A stretch of 8,394 nt of DNA, from contig CAZDUX010000042.1 in assembly GCA_964508715.1 (NCBI GenBank), positions 1-8,394 of the forward strand. Direction: 5' to 3'. Positions 8,101-8,394 of the stretch are shown here, piece by piece (within the stretch, counting starts at the first letter, position 1; every line of letters starts with the position of its first letter). Made by a program: the position numbers and the translations under genes. The notes under the pieces are model-generated. The model had not been told where the DNA came from. It searched no databases and saw only the letters and a list, made by a program, of their open reading frames with translations. This DNA is from JAKALX01 sp964508715. Its GTDB lineage: Bacteria; Chloroflexota; Dehalococcoidia; Tepidiformales; Tepidiformaceae.

Positions 8101-8358
8101 GTCCTCGAAGAACACATTGACGACCTGGCCCGCCCGCACGGGGAAACTGAGAGTCCCTTCCTGGATATGAAACGACTGGCCAAGGCGAGGGCCTGTGGCT
8201 GGTGCAACAACCGTGAAGGCCTCGCCATCGGAATCGAGAAGATCGATCTCGCCGAGGGTGGCGCCAGACAACCGGACCCCGGTCTCGAGGATAGCCTCGA
8301 ACACGGGTCGTGCGTCCCCGGGCGGACGGCCGACCACCTCTAGGGATTCGCTGATCAT
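5152..8358 (-). CDS. Six-GAF sensory array protein (probable N-terminal part of a hybrid histidine kinase)
   Basis: A 1068-residue protein made only of GAF sensory domains. Each domain ends in the helix FAAQAV(I/M)AIENARLF, whose first Phe falls at residues 157, 344, 525, 698, 870 and 1043, so there are six domains of about 150 residues. Each of the five linkers between them is 26 residues, of the type REQQEAVE(R/Q)LTATSEVLEI, and is predicted to be a continuous signalling helix. GAF domains bind small molecules or mediate dimerisation; I see no motif that identifies a ligand. No signal peptide or membrane segment is visible, so the protein is likely cytosolic. The ATG at 8358 has no clear Shine-Dalgarno sequence, lies three codons after an in-frame TGA, and starts midway through a linker helix, so the true 5' end is uncertain. 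The protein stops with TAA immediately before the kinase helix encoded in the same frame. Domain identity is firm; independent function is doubtful. Confidence 0.85.
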   Translation of the reverse strand: MISESLEVVGRPPGDARPVFEAILETGVRLSGATLGEIDLLDSDGEAFTVVAPATGPRLGQSFHIQEGTLSFPVRAGQVVNVFFEDFDAFARDWPASAADDRNLPGTGWLPPDPVMNLAHLSLPRLVQGRVVGRLMLIKRDAAGSFPQPVVELMQTFAAQAVIAIENARLFREQQEAVERLTATSEVLEIVSKSPTDITPVAQAIADRALHLFRAARVGVYLAVGDVLDRRGSAGERGLNQRSPISRGTTAGRALLEARAVRFSGLLRDYWEEYPGALERGQQELQEAQRDPVREAEFFVELGREHRSLIAVPMLSGDGAPGVILVGRGEEPFTDAEVALLDTFAAQAVIAIENARLFREQQEAVEQLTATSEVLEIVSKSPTDLQPVFDAVVEKGARICHGDMAILGPVEGAMFRPVASFNLQAWRERAGQPAPTRPVPWALSERRMASLAIREQRTVLFSGTIDEAKRLYPDGVAAMERVLPGQSAQATVPLIRNGEAIGVLQIHREADTPFRPAEVALLETFAAQAVIAIENARLFREQQEAVEQLTATAEVLEVIASSPTDLQPVLDTLVEKAATVCRGNRANLNLLEGDLLRQVATHNFPDGARLGTTYPLAERRSGARAVRERRTVEVYGRVEDIAEEYLDGMRAMTEAGHEFASAVSVPLIRRGEAIGMVQVHRNDESRFTAEEIGLLETFAAQAVIAIENARLFREQQEAVERLTATSEVLEIVSKSPTDITPVGHAIAEMVIELCGGMIAAVFVLDGDVLRAVGLVGGNTPAEVLLSRDNPSGRAMLDGETVRFSGTASELKREFPAIRDADAWKRVDPEQPVQLIVVRLLRDGVAIGVVSTWRVGERPFSAGEVTLLETFAAQAVIAIENARLFREQQEAVEQFTATAEVLEVIASSPTDLQPVLDTVVEKAALACHGDRANLSLVEGNLVRAAAGFNLEDASRLGTTYPMTERRQLTQSIRERRTLAAYGTVEELAREYPDGARVMRDSGRSFVSAITVPLLRGEEAIGAIQVHRTDQSQFTPNETTLLETFAAQAVMAIENARLFRELEATNGQLE
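5185..5245. repeat. GAF terminal-helix repeat next to the kinase (short form)
   Basis: Encodes LLETFAAQAVMAIENARLFRE of the sixth GAF. After this it departs from the other copies and runs as LEATNGQLE into the TAA and kinase helix, as expected for the last sensor domain before a HisKA domain. Confidence 0.75.
5629..5764. repeat. GAF linker repeat, fifth copy in six-GAF gene
   Basis: Encodes LLETFAAQAV and the linker VEQFTATAEVLEVIASSPTD. Bases 5696-5764 are identical to 6212-6280, while the linker half resembles 6664-6797, so this copy is a mosaic of two linker types. Confidence 0.85.
6145..6280. repeat. GAF linker repeat, fourth copy in six-GAF gene
   Basis: Encodes LLETFAAQAV and the linker VERLTATSEVLEIVSKSPTD. 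Bases 6212-6280 are identical over 69 bases to 5696-5764, checked base by base. The linker half matches the 7768-7911 copy almost exactly. Confidence 0.85.
6664..6797. repeat. GAF linker repeat, third copy in six-GAF gene
   Basis: Encodes LLETFAAQAV and the linker VEQLTATAEVLEVIASSPTD. Its core differs at only two bases from the 69-base exact match shared by 5696-5764 and 6212-6280. The downstream half is of the VIASSPTD linker type. Confidence 0.8.
7207..7341. repeat. GAF linker repeat, second copy in six-GAF gene
   Basis: Encodes the end of the second GAF (LLDTFAAQAV) and the linker VEQLTATSEVLEIVSKSPTD. It is closely similar to the other copies but carries several silent differences, such as gaacagccgcgcg where most copies have gaagaggcgggcg. 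Confidence 0.8.
7768..7911. repeat. GAF linker repeat, first copy in six-GAF gene (long form)
   Basis: Partner of 2306-2449 with the same 144-base length and about six mismatches. It encodes the VELMQTFAAQAV end of the first GAF and the linker VERLTATSEVLEIVSKSPTD. Confidence 0.85.
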
Positions 8359-8394
8359 TGGCGTTCATAGACGCCCAGGACGGCAGAGACGGGG
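8355..8394 (-). CDS. Possible 3' end of an upstream gene (partial)
   Basis: In the frame one base off the six-GAF gene, the window edge encodes PVSAVLGVYERQ and then TGA at 8357-8355, overlapping the ATG at 8358-8356 as ATGA. Such overlaps are typical of co-translated genes, and this would explain why the ATG lacks a Shine-Dalgarno sequence. Only 12 residues are visible and I do not recognise them. Alternatively, the YERQ tail may be the shifted continuation of an upstream GAF linker (the other GAF protein has ALERQ at the matching place), which would mean a frameshift. Both readings are weak. Confidence 0.25.
   Translation of the reverse strand, partial: PVSAVLGVYERQ

Noticed and set aside
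5152..8358. Phytochrome-like or cyanobacteriochrome bilin-binding GAF domains
   Set aside because: Some domains have a Cys near the first strand (VCRGNRANL, ACHGDRANL), but it is not in a bilin-attachment motif such as Cys-His, and no PHY domain follows, so chromophore binding is not supported.

Overview
High-GC bacterial DNA (about 65% G+C by eye), entirely devoted to signal transduction. All supported genes are on the minus strand and read from the right end of the window to the left. The organism cannot be fixed from sequence alone. Tandem GAF arrays joined by near-identical helical linkers and fused to a HisKA-HATPase-REC-REC kinase are known to me from Chloroflexota and several other environmental, soil-type lineages, so a free-living high-GC bacterium, possibly Chloroflexota, is a soft inference.

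Layout in transcription order. (1) At 8394-8355 there are perhaps the last codons of an upstream gene, ending in an ATGA overlap. (2) 8358-5152 encodes a 1068-residue protein of six tandem GAF domains with no catalytic domain. (3) 5127-3625 encodes a 500-residue histidine kinase core (HisKA, HATPase_c) followed by two receiver domains. (4) 3628-47 encodes a 1193-residue protein with six full GAF domains and the first residues of a seventh. It starts with GTG in a 4-base GTGA overlap with the kinase stop and has a good Shine-Dalgarno sequence. (5) The last ~46 bases (1-46) look unlike the rest and may mark a junction.

The most important observation is that (2) and (3) are in the same frame, separated only by one TAA codon and eight sense codons. 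Those eight codons encode the conserved start of the kinase dimerisation helix, giving LE-stop-ASKHKSDF-MANMSHELRTP. This is almost certainly a single ~1577-residue hybrid sensor kinase (6 x GAF, HisKA, HATPase_c, REC, REC) split by an ochre codon. It could be a nonsense mutation, a sequence error or, less likely, a functional split or readthrough site.

The second theme is repeat structure. The linkers between GAF domains are nearly identical in DNA, including one exact 69-base match, while the GAF cores diverge. The linkers come in only two lengths, 26 and 33 residues, differing by exactly one heptad. Several GAF domains are closer relatives of domains elsewhere in the array or in the other protein than of their immediate neighbours, which points to growth by duplication and shuffling. 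Together the genes would form a multi-input sensor feeding one kinase and a two-receiver phosphorelay, with a second GAF-only protein co-translated as a possible partner. No DNA-binding or other output domain is present in the window.
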